Source of the DNA: an uncultured Allobaculum sp.
Lineage (GTDB): Bacteria > Bacillota_I > Bacilli_A > Erysipelotrichales > Erysipelotrichaceae
Length of the DNA: 32,576 nt
Assembly: GCA_910579655.1 (NCBI GenBank)
Contig: CAJTVE010000035.1
Coordinates: forward strand, 1 to 32,576
Reading direction: 5' to 3'
Shown: positions 15,570 to 24,597 of the stretch, one piece after another
Layout: every line of letters starts with the position of its first letter
How positions within the stretch are numbered: the first letter of the stretch is position 1
The notes under the pieces: model-generated
The model's database searches: none
Told to the model about the DNA's origin: nothing
The model's input: the letters and a program-made list of their open reading frames with translations, nothing else
Translations under genes and position numbers: made by a program

Positions 15570-17753
15570 ATGGGAATTATTCATGTTCTGGATCCACAGC
15601 TGACCAATATGATTGCGGCCGGTGAAGTCGTAGACCGGCCAGTGAACATCGTCAAAGAGTGTGTGGAAAACTCACTGGATGCAGGAGCAACCCGTATTGA
15701 TATTGAAGTGTTTGAAGGGGGCATTGGCGGCGTTGTCGTGAGTGATGATGGTTGTGGAATGAGCTACGAAGACGCTCGAATGGCCTTCAAACGCCATGCA
15801 ACTTCTAAGCTCCAAAATGAAGATGAACTGTTCGCTATTGCGACGATGGGCTTTCGCGGGGAGGCATTGCCTTCAATCGCTTCAGTGGCGAAAGTCTCGT
15901 GTCTGACTGCCAATACGGATGGGGGAACCCGGATTACTTATGAATATGGTGAACTGACAGAATACGAAAAAACGGATGCCCCGCTTGGCACCCGGATGGA
16001 AGTCAGAGGTCTGTTCCTTCATACCCCGGCCCGGTTCAAATATCTCAAGAAACCAAATTATGAATTTTCGATTATTGCCGATGCGGTAAACAAACTCGCT
16101 CTGGCTCACCCGGAAGTCCGTTTTACGCTTAAGCATGATAACCGCCTTGTTTTCCAGACCTCGGGGAAGAAAGACCGCCGCGAGATCCTGTATCAGATGT
16201 TTGGATCAGAACCGGCAAGAGAGGCTGTCGAATTTTATCGCCAGTCATCCGATTTCACGATCGAAGGCTATGCCATTCAGCCAACGATTACCCGGGCTTC
16301 TAAGAACTATATCTATATTTGTCTCAATGGCCGGACGATCCGTTCCTGGCCGATTACAAAGGCTGTCATTGAAGGCTATCGGGAGTATATGCCCAAGGAG
16401 CGCTATCCAATCTGCTTCATCAATATCACCACGGACTTCCAGCTGGTCGATGTCAACGTGCATCCAAACAAGCTCGAAGTCCGAATTTCCAAAGAAGAAT
16501 ATCTGACCCAGATGATCATCGATACGATCAGTGATCTGTTCGCCTCGGAAATTACCGCGTCCAAAGTCCAGTCTCGCAAGCCGCAGATCGAGCAGCTTCA
16601 GGCTGAACTTCATTATCCAAAACAAAGCCGGCAGGATGAGGATGCAGGTTCGTTTGGCAGCTTGGCAACAAGCCAGCCCAACGTCTTTCCATCTAGGCCA
16701 ATACCCTCATCCACTTTGGCAAAACCAGATCGATCAGCCGTTCAGTATCCAACGAAAAGCTCTGCTCACCCCGGCAATCACATGCAGCCAAACCGCCCAG
16801 AAGAGATTTTCAGCGCTTCTACGCATGACTTCAACAAGCCAGTCTGCACACCGGCAACTTCAAAGCCAGCCCTGGATGAACCGGCTTTTCTTAAAGATCC
16901 GGCGGCTCCAGGCTATGCCACAAGAAATGTTCTGGCGCTTTCCAGACCAGAAACCGCTCCGACACAGGCCTTAAATTCTGACAGGAATAGGGTCGACCAT
17001 GATGAAGAGAATCTGGTAACGGCTTCGATCAGCAACCTGTCGGAAGCATTTGGGAAGGGTTCTTCTTCCAATCACTTGGAGGAAAAAGAAGGGCAAAAGC
17101 CTTCTTGCCAAACTGAGCCGATCAGTTATCCGGCTGGTCAGGCACCAGCCAGACAACGGAATAAAGGGAATGAATTTTTCCGCCACCTCAAGGTGATTGG
17201 TCAGCTGAAAGAATCCTATATTCTTTGTGAAGGCGATGAAGGGCTGGTGATTATTGACCAGCACGCAGCCCAGGAACGAGCCAACTTCGAAAAGATTCAG
17301 CGTGCGTTTGAAAAGCCAGTTGAAGTGGTGCAGCCGCTGATGATCCCGATTCGAATTCCGTTAACGACCGATCTGATGGCTGACTTAGAGACGATCAACG
17401 CCAGTACGAAGGATTACGGTCTGCACTTTGAACCCATCTCCAGCAATGCGGTCGTTCTTCGGGAAGAGCCGGGCTGGTTAAACCTGGTGAATCGCGAGCA
17501 GTTTTTAGAGGATTTATTTGCCTGGTATCGTGACCACAGACAAGTCGATATGAAGGAGCTGCGCCGCCATCTGATCGCTACCTGTGCCTGCCATTCTTCG
17601 GTTCGGTTCAACCATGCTCTCGGTCCGATGCAGATGCAGAAAGTGATCGATGATCTGGCAGAATGTGACCAGCCGTACAATTGCCCCCATGGCAGGCCGA
17701 CGGTGATTACCATGTCGCTCAAAGAGCTCGCAAAGGAGTTTGAACGTGTCTGA
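15570..17753 (+). CDS. mutL: DNA mismatch repair protein MutL (endonuclease type)
   Basis: MutL links mismatch-bound MutS to strand incision. The GHKL ATPase is at the N-terminus, with ENSLDAG, DDGCGM and GFRGEALPSI. After a long variable Ser/Pro/Gln-rich linker (about residues 345-530), the C-terminal domain holds the metal-binding endonuclease motif DQHAAQERANFE (from about residue 563) and the supporting ACHSSVR and CPHGRPT segments. This form nicks DNA itself, as expected where MutH is absent. The start at 15570 (MGIIHVLDP) agrees with homologues and has AGGAAAGGA 10 nt upstream; the open frame reaches back to 15393 but that part looks noncoding. The 727-residue length is slightly above the usual 620-670 because of the linker. 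It overlaps miaA by 8 bp. Confidence 0.96.
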   Translation: MGIIHVLDPQLTNMIAAGEVVDRPVNIVKECVENSLDAGATRIDIEVFEGGIGGVVVSDDGCGMSYEDARMAFKRHATSKLQNEDELFAIATMGFRGEALPSIASVAKVSCLTANTDGGTRITYEYGELTEYEKTDAPLGTRMEVRGLFLHTPARFKYLKKPNYEFSIIADAVNKLALAHPEVRFTLKHDNRLVFQTSGKKDRREILYQMFGSEPAREAVEFYRQSSDFTIEGYAIQPTITRASKNYIYICLNGRTIRSWPITKAVIEGYREYMPKERYPICFINITTDFQLVDVNVHPNKLEVRISKEEYLTQMIIDTISDLFASEITASKVQSRKPQIEQLQAELHYPKQSRQDEDAGSFGSLATSQPNVFPSRPIPSSTLAKPDRSAVQYPTKSSAHPGNHMQPNRPEEIFSASTHDFNKPVCTPATSKPALDEPAFLKDPAAPGYATRNVLALSRPETAPTQALNSDRNRVDHDEENLVTASISNLSEAFGKGSSSNHLEEKEGQKPSCQTEPISYPAGQAPARQRNKGNEFFRHLKVIGQLKESYILCEGDEGLVIIDQHAAQERANFEKIQRAFEKPVEVVQPLMIPIRIPLTTDLMADLETINASTKDYGLHFEPISSNAVVLREEPGWLNLVNREQFLEDLFAWYRDHRQVDMKELRRHLIATCACHSSVRFNHALGPMQMQKVIDDLAECDQPYNCPHGRPTVITMSLKELAKEFERV

Positions 17754-18660
17754 AAAAAAAGTTATCGCAATTGTCGGCCCGACTGCTTCGGGCAAAAGTT
17801 CGCTGGCCATTGAAGCGGCCAAAGCCCTGAATGGAGAAATCATTTCCGCGGATTCCATGCAGGTTTATGAGGGGATGGATATTGGAACCGCAAAAATCGC
17901 GCCTGCAGAGATGGAGGGAATTCCTCATCATCTCATCGACATTCAGCCAATCGACCAACCCTGGAATGTCCGCACCTTCCAGCAGCTATGCCGGCAGGCG
18001 ATTGATGAAATCACTGCGAAAGGAAAAGTCCCGATCCTTTGCGGGGGAACGGGACTGTATGTCAAAGCTGCCTTATATGATTATGAATTTGCCCAGGAGC
18101 AGGATGAACAGATCAGCGAAAAACAGGCGGAACTGGAAAAACTGACCAATGAGCAGCTCGTTGATCTGCTCAAAGACAAAGATCCCCAGGCCCTTGAAAA
18201 GATCCATCCCAACAACCGGAAACGTCTGCTTCGGGCAGCATTAATGGTTAAAAATGGAAAAACAAAAAGTGAGCGCGAAAACGCCCAGGAACATGCACCC
18301 ATCTATACTCTTTATATTGTTGGACTCAAAGATGAAAGAGCTAAAGAGATTGAACGAATCAATCTGCGTGTTGATCAAATGTTTGATGCCGGGCTGCCTG
18401 AAGAAGTCAAACGCCTTTTCCAGACGGATGCAAGCAGAAAGTGGAATAGTTTCCAGGGAATCGGGTATAAAGAATTTGCGGGCTGGCTGGATGGACTTCA
18501 GAGTCTTGATGAAGTCCGTGAACTGATCAAAATTCACACCCGCCAGTATGCTCGCAGGCAGATGACATGGTTCAACCATCAGATGCCGGTACACTGGTAT
18601 CAACCTGCCGACCGGAAACGGATTGTGCAGGATTTAGAGGAATGGTATGGAAGAAAGTAA
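17746..18660 (+). CDS. miaA: tRNA dimethylallyltransferase MiaA
   Basis: MiaA transfers a dimethylallyl group to N6 of A37 in tRNAs reading codons that start with U, stabilising the codon-anticodon pair. The 304-residue protein shows the P-loop GPTASGKS (11-18), the catalytic DSMQVY, CGGTGLYV and the tRNA-contacting RRQMTWFNHQ. The GTG at 17746 is 7 nt from AAAGGAG and lies within the mutL end. A TTG at 17740 is too near the ribosome binding site. mutL-miaA is a widespread pairing. Its end overlaps the next gene by 14 bp, indicating translational coupling. Confidence 0.96.
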   Translation: MSEKKVIAIVGPTASGKSSLAIEAAKALNGEIISADSMQVYEGMDIGTAKIAPAEMEGIPHHLIDIQPIDQPWNVRTFQQLCRQAIDEITAKGKVPILCGGTGLYVKAALYDYEFAQEQDEQISEKQAELEKLTNEQLVDLLKDKDPQALEKIHPNNRKRLLRAALMVKNGKTKSERENAQEHAPIYTLYIVGLKDERAKEIERINLRVDQMFDAGLPEEVKRLFQTDASRKWNSFQGIGYKEFAGWLDGLQSLDEVRELIKIHTRQYARRQMTWFNHQMPVHWYQPADRKRIVQDLEEWYGRK

Positions 18661-19597
18661 CCCCAGTACACAAAACAAATCAACCGAAACGAAAACAGAA
18701 AAACACATGGAAAATTCAAAAGAAACCGCAGAAGTACCCCTGACCAGTCAGGACGAAGCAACAAAAGCCAACAGTGAAGCGCCGGCAAACAGCCTCGAGC
18801 GGGCCACGCTCTTATTTGGAAAAGATGCCATCGATACGCTTGAATCCAAAACGGTCGTTGTGGCCGGATGCGGCGGAGTTGGTTCCTTTGCGATTGAAGC
18901 ATTGGCCAGAAGCGGCGTGGGCAGACTGGTATTAATCGATAAAGATGTCGTCGAAGCCAGCAATCTGAACCGCCAGCTTTGCGCTCTGACCAGTACCGTC
19001 GGCCAGGCCAAAACTGAAATTCTCAAAGAGAGGATTGCCAGGATCCGCCCCCAGACAGAAGTGATTGCCTATACCGGCTGGTATGATAAACAGCTCAACG
19101 ACTGGCTGCTCGAACAAAAGCCAGACTATGTTCTTGACTGCATTGACTCTATGCGCTCGAAGCAGGATCTGATTTTATTTGCGCTCGATAACCAGATCCC
19201 CGTGATCTCCAGCATGGGGATGGCCAGACGCAAAGATCCAACGAAAATCGAGATCATGGAACTGGAAAAAACCACCAATGATCCAATGGCGAAAGTCATG
19301 CGCAACTGGAAACGGAAAAACCGAATCCGCAAAAAAATCATGACCGTCTGCTCAACCGAACTGCCCATTCCAATGGAACCGGGCAAGTCGCTGCCTTCCG
19401 CAATTTTCGTCCCGGCCAGTGCCGGACTGGCCATGGCTTCTTATTGCGTCCAGGACCTGATGAATCCAAAGCCAGAAAAGAAAACCGATTTCTCGATCCA
19501 GCCTGAACCGATGGATCCGGCTGAAATGGTGAATAGGATGACCGAAAAGGTGAACACAATGACTGAAATGGTGAATACGAAAGGAGAAACCAAGTGA
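18647..19597 (+). CDS. tcdA: tRNA threonylcarbamoyladenosine dehydratase (TcdA/CsdL family)
   Basis: TcdA uses ATP to cyclise t6A37 of tRNA to ct6A. The E1-like Rossmann ATP-binding core is present: GCGGVGS (74-80), an acidic LIDKD strand end (96-100), NRQ (108-110), and the family segment TTNDPMAKVMRNW followed by VCSTELPIP. Two unusual extensions flank the core: a polar, Thr/Glu/Lys-rich N-terminus of about 48 residues, and a C-terminal run with three imperfect MTEMVN/MTEKVN units. The ATG at 18647 has TTAGAGG 6 nt upstream within the end of miaA. It shares a GTGA overlap with corC. Two tRNA position-37 modification genes in a row (miaA, tcdA) make a sensible functional pair. A generic ThiF-like adenylyltransferase is the less likely alternative. 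Confidence 0.9.
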   Translation: MEESNPSTQNKSTETKTEKHMENSKETAEVPLTSQDEATKANSEAPANSLERATLLFGKDAIDTLESKTVVVAGCGGVGSFAIEALARSGVGRLVLIDKDVVEASNLNRQLCALTSTVGQAKTEILKERIARIRPQTEVIAYTGWYDKQLNDWLLEQKPDYVLDCIDSMRSKQDLILFALDNQIPVISSMGMARRKDPTKIEIMELEKTTNDPMAKVMRNWKRKNRIRKKIMTVCSTELPIPMEPGKSLPSAIFVPASAGLAMASYCVQDLMNPKPEKKTDFSIQPEPMDPAEMVNRMTEKVNTMTEMVNTKGETK

Positions 19598-21000
19598 ATT
19601 CTTCAACGATAACCGAAGTTCTTCTTCTGGTTGGCCTGCTTTTTCTATCCAGTTTTTTCTCTTCTGCCGAAACGTCTCTGGTTGCCGTCAGCAAGATCAG
19701 AATCCGTACGCTGGCCGATCAGGGCAATAAACGGGCCAAAACTGTTTTAAAGATATTTAAGAATGAACCCAAAATGTTATCAGCGATTCTGATTGGCAAC
19801 AACCTTGTCAATACCTTCATGGCTTCTTTGTCGAGTATGATTGCCTACCGCTTTGGCGGCTATGCCGTATCGATCGCAACATTTTTAATTACCTTCCTGA
19901 TTCTGGTTTTTGGAGAAATCACCCCAAAAACTTTGGCCACCAGAAGTCCGGAAAAATTTGCTCTGCTTTATGCACCGATCATTCTGTTTTTAATGAACCT
20001 TTTGACGCCGATCATCTGGTTTATTAACCTGTTCTCGAATATGATTTTGCGCTTGTTTGGCGTCGGGAAAGAAAGCAAGAATGCTGCCATTACAGAAAGT
20101 GAACTCCATACAATTCTGGATGTCTCTCATGAAGAAGGTGTCATTGAAACGGAAGAGCGCGACATGATCCGCAACGTATTCGATTTTACGGATGCCAAAG
20201 CCAGCCAGATTATGGTGCCGCGTGTGCATGTGACCTCGATCGATGTCAATACGAGTCGTGAGGAACTGGAAAAGATCTACAAACGTGACCATTACACCCG
20301 TCTGCCGGTTTATGAAGGCAACCCGGATAATATCATCGGGATCATTAACATGAAAGACCTTGTCTTCTCCAATCCGGAAGAGCCGTGGGATTTACGCCAG
20401 TTATTGCGAAAGCCGTATTTCACGATTGAAAACAAAGGCATTAATGAACTGCTTTCCGAAATGCAGAAAGACCAGTACAACTTGACGGTTGTCCTGGATG
20501 AATATGGCGAACTGGCGGGTATTCTGACCATCGAAGATATCATTGAAGAAATCATCGGTGAAGTGCAGGATGAATTTGATGCCAGTGAAAACGAAAATAT
20601 CCAGCAAGTCGGCCCCAGCCAGTACAAAGTCAAAGGTTACCTGTCTTTGCATGACCTCAATGATGAACTTGACCTCGATCTGGAAAGTGAAGACTATGAT
20701 TCCATTGGCGGCCTTGTGATTGAAAAACTCAATCGGTTTCCAACACTGGGCGAATCTGTCAAACTTGATAACGGTGTCATTGTGCGCGTGATTTCGCTTC
20801 ACAAAAACCGGATTGAGCAGGTGATCCTCGATATTCCACCCAAAGAAGAAAAGAAAGAAGATGATGACAAAGACGATGATCCCCGTGAACATCGCCTGCG
20901 GCTCGATCTGAAAAAGGATAAAGCCAAAGAAGAACCTTTGGAAGCAAACTCGAGCAGTGATCAGAAAAAATCGGATTCCCAAGATCAGTCATCCATTTGA
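19594..21000 (+). CDS. CNNM/CBS-domain transporter of the HlyC/CorC family
   Basis: Members of this family are membrane proteins implicated in Mg2+/Co2+ efflux; older annotations call them hemolysins. The 468-residue protein has an N-terminal DUF21/CNNM domain of four hydrophobic segments with FFSSAETS, LIGNNLVN and GEITPKTLA. Two CBS domains follow (about 205-330: IMVPRVHVTSID, LPVYEG, VVLDEYGELAGILTIEDI), then a CorC_HlyC domain (about 350-425) and a charged Asp/Lys-rich tail. The GTG at 19594 is supported by AAAGGAG 7 nt upstream. It is last in the mutL-miaA-tcdA-corC operon and followed by a terminator. The transported ion is not certain from sequence. Confidence 0.9.
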   Translation: MNSSTITEVLLLVGLLFLSSFFSSAETSLVAVSKIRIRTLADQGNKRAKTVLKIFKNEPKMLSAILIGNNLVNTFMASLSSMIAYRFGGYAVSIATFLITFLILVFGEITPKTLATRSPEKFALLYAPIILFLMNLLTPIIWFINLFSNMILRLFGVGKESKNAAITESELHTILDVSHEEGVIETEERDMIRNVFDFTDAKASQIMVPRVHVTSIDVNTSREELEKIYKRDHYTRLPVYEGNPDNIIGIINMKDLVFSNPEEPWDLRQLLRKPYFTIENKGINELLSEMQKDQYNLTVVLDEYGELAGILTIEDIIEEIIGEVQDEFDASENENIQQVGPSQYKVKGYLSLHDLNDELDLDLESEDYDSIGGLVIEKLNRFPTLGESVKLDNGVIVRVISLHKNRIEQVILDIPPKEEKKEDDDKDDDPREHRLRLDLKKDKAKEEPLEANSSSDQKKSDSQDQSSI

Positions 21001-21101
21001 ATCGGATGCAGGAAAGATCCAATCAAGCATTGCAGCTTTTGACCAAGCATGTCGCAAAAGGATCTTTTGAAGTGTATCCAAGAGATAAAATTTATCCAAT
21101 A

Positions 21102-21137
21102 AAAAATCGGAAATTCATATCTGAATTCCGATTTTTC
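21102..21137 (+). terminator. Intrinsic terminator after the CorC-family gene
   Basis: AAAAATCGGAAATTCA pairs with TGAATTCCGATTTTT with a one-base bulge and a 4-nt loop. It closes the mutL operon. Confidence 0.85.
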
Positions 21138-21868
21138 TTTTGCGTGAAAGTGAGGCGTCGACAATGGATCATTCGAGTTCCAATCTTTTTTTGATTGGCA
21201 GACTGAAGAACTGTGAGTGGAAAACAGGTGCAGAATGGCCAAGTCCTGCCAAGAAGATCCTCGCAACTGCCACAAAGTCAGTCATAGTCATGTAAAAGGC
21301 AGAATCATACAAAGTGGAGGATTCTGGTTTCACCTGATCCACTATTCATCCATAAAGGTCTTCGCTTGCACGATTTCATTCTGATTATGCAGTCCGTAAT
21401 TCCTTGATGGTTGTCCTTTCTCATTCACTGGTCTTGTTCATCGTCCAAGTCCAGTTAAAAATCAGATTCAGGCAGATGCAGATAACAATTTTGTTTTTTA
21501 CAAAACCATGGCTGAAACAATTCAAAAAAGATCACGAAAAGTCCTGTAAAAATAAACAGCCGCCAATTGGAATAGGGCATTGGCTGGCTGGGTCTGGTGA
21601 TGTTCGGTGCGCAGTTTTTAAATTGAGTACTGAAGTTCATTGGCTTTGTCTCCAACTTCTGGCTCTTATTTTTGGCTGGATCTTTCTTGTTGTCGAGCGA
21701 GTGATTGCTGCAGAGGGGCAAGTTTTCGCAAGCGTTACTTGCCTTTTCAAAATCTGCCAAAAAAGCCTTTTCCTGTCCAAAACGATTGACGATTGGCTTT
21801 TGTCTGATTCAGGCAGATGCCTGAAAATCCAATCGAAGACGCTGTCGATTAGATTATTCAGACCGAAG
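21138..21868. other. Noncoding spacer between convergent operons
   Basis: About 730 bases between two convergent terminators. A 162-codon plus-strand frame (21404-21892) and a 101-codon minus-strand frame overlap here, but neither has recognisable motifs, and the first runs through the amidase terminator. A 15-bp direct repeat GATTCAGGCAGATGC occurs at 21465 and 21806; the second copy is part of an inverted repeat, TTCAGGCA/TGCCTGAA, at 21809-21826. Confidence 0.5.
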
Positions 21869-21912
21869 AAAAAAAGCCAAAGGAGCTTTTGAACAAAGCT
21901 TTCCTTTGGCTT
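21869..21912 (-). terminator. Terminator of the first amidase gene (minus strand)
   Basis: On the minus strand AAGCCAAAGGAAAGCTTT pairs with a slightly shorter AAAGCTCCTTTGGCTT arm, followed by a T7 run (plus-strand A7 at 21869-21875). It sits 46 bases past the stop of the amidase gene. Confidence 0.85.
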
Positions 21913-21958
21913 GACGACATTATGCGTTCTGGATTCAAACTGAAAATCAGAACGAATT

Positions 21959-22951
21959 TTACTGGGCTGGCACAGCGTTTGGATCTGTATTTGGATCTGT
22001 ATTTGGATCCGTATTTGGATCTGCCTGGGCATTCTGTGATTTAGCCTGGGCTTCGGCTGCTGCCCTGTCAATCGAAGCATGAGGGACGTTGGAAACTTCT
22101 TCGGAGTTTTCCTGAGAAGGTTTGACATAGGCTGGGGCATCCGGGTTTTCCATGATGAAATCAGAAATGGCAGCCGCAATGGCTTTGGCCGCTTTATCCT
22201 GTTCAGTTGGATCCGTCAGGTTTTTGAGATCAAATTCATTGGTCATATACCCAAGCTCAACGATCGTTGAGTGAATATCCGACATCGTTACCAGCTGATA
22301 CAGCTGATCGTCAATGATGTTGAAATTCTTTGTCCAATCAATCGCTTCCAGATTATCTCCAATCTTGGCAACCAGATCTTTCATGACGGTGTCCGTTGGA
22401 TTGACAAAGAATACAGCGCCTTCAATACTTGAATCATCAGGATAGGCGTTACAGTGAAGCGAAATGAAGTAATCAGCCTGCTGAACTTTCTGCTGTTCCT
22501 GGCGATAGTTCAGATCAGACGTTTCATCTTCAAACCATGGGGTTTCATCTGTTGTACGTGTCAGTTTGACTTCAATATTCGGATTCAGTTCTTTTAAGTA
22601 TTCAGCTACTTTGTTGGTAATGGTCAGGTTCAGATCTTTTTCCAGGATATCATTCGTGACGTTTCCTCCATCCATCCCGCCATGTCCGGCATCGAGTAAG
22701 ACGGTGGCGACGGTTTCATGCTGGTCTTTATAGGTTTTGTAGGTAATGGAATTGTCATTTGCGGTAGACTTGCTGGTCGAAGACGAATCAGCCGGATTAT
22801 TGTCTGCAACTGGATCTTCATGGTTCTGGGGGGTATAGGTCTTCGCAAACAGCGTTCCATAAAGAATCAGCGAAATGACACATAAGGAAACTGTATAAAT
22901 CGCCGCTGTCCATTTAAGATTTTTGAAGTTGGGTCTGTCGTTTTTGGCCAT
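21959..22951 (-). CDS. N-acetylmuramoyl-L-alanine amidase (Amidase_3), membrane-anchored
   Basis: This enzyme family cleaves the bond between N-acetylmuramic acid and L-alanine in peptidoglycan with a catalytic zinc. All four key residues are visible: H90 in LLDAGHGGMDGG, E104 in ILEKDLN, H166 in SLHCNAY and E232 in VELGYMTNE. Residues about 13-35 form one hydrophobic segment without a clear cleavage site, so the enzyme is probably anchored with the domain outside. A polar linker (about 38-78) precedes the domain, and a C-terminal tail ends in tandem DPNT units. AGGAGG lies 9 nt before the ATG. It is a paralogue of the next gene upstream, sharing membrane anchor, domain and an NPDAPAY motif after the domain. 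No cell-wall-binding repeats are present. Confidence 0.92.
   Translation of the reverse strand: MAKNDRPNFKNLKWTAAIYTVSLCVISLILYGTLFAKTYTPQNHEDPVADNNPADSSSTSKSTANDNSITYKTYKDQHETVATVLLDAGHGGMDGGNVTNDILEKDLNLTITNKVAEYLKELNPNIEVKLTRTTDETPWFEDETSDLNYRQEQQKVQQADYFISLHCNAYPDDSSIEGAVFFVNPTDTVMKDLVAKIGDNLEAIDWTKNFNIIDDQLYQLVTMSDIHSTIVELGYMTNEFDLKNLTDPTEQDKAAKAIAAAISDFIMENPDAPAYVKPSQENSEEVSNVPHASIDRAAAEAQAKSQNAQADPNTDPNTDPNTDPNAVPAQ
21981..22016 (-). repeat. 12-bp tandem repeat in the amidase 3' end
   Basis: Three units of GGATCTGTATTT (plus strand; the third has one change), with a partial fourth, encode the DPNT repeat in the tail. A 12-bp unit keeps frame when copy number changes, so length variation between strains is expected. 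Confidence 0.9.
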
Positions 22952-22986
22952 CGCGGAATACCTCCTGGCAGAATTGCATAGTCGAT

Positions 22987-23009
22987 AAAAAACGGCTGAT
23001 CAGGCCGTT
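22987..23009 (-). terminator. Terminator-like hairpin between the two amidase genes
   Basis: On the minus strand AACGGC and GCCGTT pair around TGATCA-type sequence, followed by T6. It follows the 23094-24263 gene. A possible extended -10 (TGTTATGAT, minus strand, 23023-23031) lies upstream of it, so the hairpin could instead sit at the start of the next gene's leader and act as an attenuator. Confidence 0.65.
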
Positions 23010-23093
23010 CCATTCAGAAAAAATCATAACAAATAATCAAGAAAATTCAGATGATCATTCACTTTTGCGGGCGTAAAACCTTTCTCATAGCGG

Positions 23094-24263
23094 TTACAGA
23101 GAAGAATTGACTTTTTGGGCGAGCTGTTTCTGGACCGATGAGTAAGCCGGTGCATCTGGATTGCCTAGAATTGTCGTGGAAATCGCATTGGATAAAGCGG
23201 CTGCTGTTTTTTCCATGGCTTCGGAATCTTTGAAAAGATCCAGGCTGGCGCTGCTTTTTAAAGAACCCAGTTCAAGCATCGCAGCATGGCTGTTGGCCAT
23301 CGAGATCAGCTGGAGCGGATACGTATCCGTGGTGATCGTATTGGATGGCGTCGTCCAGCCGGCACTGGCGAGGTTTTGAGCCATTAAAGTCGTCAGAATC
23401 TCAGTCTGCACATCATCAGGGTTGATATAGAACGTTGCCCCATCACTGTCATCCGCATGGGTATGCAAAGACAGATAGTAGTCCGGATTGACTTCTTCCT
23501 GCTTATTGCGCCGCCAGGTCAGATCTTCCCAGCTGCTGGTGCCATGCGTTGTGGCATCATCTTCGCGAGTCAGAATGACATTGAGATTTGGATTCTGCGT
23601 TTCGAGATGGCTTTTGAGTTTTAAGGCCAGATCCAGGGTGACATTCTTTTCAATGACGCCGTCTTTGGAGACATCGCCCAGATCCGTTCCGCCATGTCCA
23701 ACGTCAATCAGAATCGTTTTCGTAACGGCATCATCGGATTTTGCGACAATCGGATAGCCGTAATCTGTACTCTGCGTTGCGTTTTCTTCATTGGCGCCCA
23801 GATCGCTTGCAGAAGCTGAATCGGATTCACTCTGTTCTTCAGGCAAAGCAGGTTCATCCACTTGAAAGGATGCATTTTCATCCGGATTTTCTTCTGGAGT
23901 CGAAGTGGAATCCAGAATCTCGTCCTGTGTCGATGATTGTTGGGCTGGGCTTTGAGCATCGGGGATATCCCCAATGGATTGCTCATTGTCTGAAGAAGAA
24001 ACAAAGGCAAGCGGATCGGTGGGTTCCAGACTGGTTTCATTGGAAGCATCAGAATTGTTTTCATGGGTACTGGTTGAAGAGAAAACCGGGACAGGTTCTC
24101 CATTCATCGCATATACAACCGCTGTCGTCGCGGCACTCGCGGATTTGAAGGCAGTTGTTTTCGCAAAGAGAGTGGTATACAACAACGCAAAGACTGTCGC
24201 CAGTGCACAGGTATATAACCCGACGCGAATGGGCAGTCGTAAACGAGTTTTGGGATTGGCCAT
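23094..24263 (-). CDS. N-acetylmuramoyl-L-alanine amidase (Amidase_3) with long disordered linker
   Basis: This is a second zinc amidase, a paralogue of the downstream gene. The catalytic set is H190 in IDVGHGGTDLG, E205 in VIEKNVTLD, H267 in SLHTHADD and E331 in MLELGSL. A hydrophobic segment at about 14-35 is followed by roughly 140 residues rich in Ser, Glu, Asp, Asn and Thr, a linker long enough to let the catalytic domain reach across the thick wall from the membrane. NPDAPAY follows the domain as in the paralogue. AAAGGAG precedes the ATG at a normal distance. The acidic linker is the main difference between the two; their catalytic domains differ enough to suggest an old duplication. 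Substrate stem-peptide preference is not readable. Confidence 0.92.
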   Translation of the reverse strand: MANPKTRLRLPIRVGLYTCALATVFALLYTTLFAKTTAFKSASAATTAVVYAMNGEPVPVFSSTSTHENNSDASNETSLEPTDPLAFVSSSDNEQSIGDIPDAQSPAQQSSTQDEILDSTSTPEENPDENASFQVDEPALPEEQSESDSASASDLGANEENATQSTDYGYPIVAKSDDAVTKTILIDVGHGGTDLGDVSKDGVIEKNVTLDLALKLKSHLETQNPNLNVILTREDDATTHGTSSWEDLTWRRNKQEEVNPDYYLSLHTHADDSDGATFYINPDDVQTEILTTLMAQNLASAGWTTPSNTITTDTYPLQLISMANSHAAMLELGSLKSSASLDLFKDSEAMEKTAAALSNAISTTILGNPDAPAYSSVQKQLAQKVNSSL

Positions 24264-24343
24264 AGACGCTCTCCTTTCGCAGCCCGCAGACCCAGACCAG
24301 AAATCGGGCGGCCTTTCGGGCGGTTTCGTTTAAGTTGCATGTT

Positions 24344-24371
24344 ATTGTACCACACTGAACCTCTTCAACAA
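24344..24371 (-). promoter_or_regulatory. Promoter of the upstream amidase gene (minus strand)
   Basis: Read on the minus strand: TTGTTG (24371-24366), a 16-bp spacer and TACAAT (24349-24344), with a TG just before the -10. It lies about 80 bases before the start codon. Confidence 0.65.
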
Positions 24372-24394
24372 TGATGTTTCGAAAACCGTAAGAA

Positions 24395-24422
24395 ATCCCA
24401 CAGTTAAAGGATTTTGCGGGAT
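24395..24422 (-). terminator. Weak terminator-like hairpin after the YggS gene
   Basis: On the minus strand ATCCCGCA pairs with TGTGGGAT (one G-U) across a 12-nt loop, followed by an imperfect TTTCTT. It is about 175 bases past the yggS stop, so its role is uncertain. Confidence 0.4.
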
Positions 24423-24597
24423 AATTCTAGAGGGCGCAGGCGAAAAGGTGAATCCTGGTTTCCATTTTGGGCTTTTCCAGACCAGGGACAGCCCTTTTCC
24501 GGTTGCTTATTGCGTGCGTTTTTTGGGACAGAAAACCAGTTTGAATCTTCAGCTTCAACCTTCAATTTTCCATACAAAATGGTGAATCTGATTTTTT

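Noticed and set aside
21404..21892. 162-codon plus-strand frame between the CorC-family and amidase genes
   Set aside because: No family motif or good start, and it reads into the amidase terminator; an antisense frame of 101 codons is equally open.
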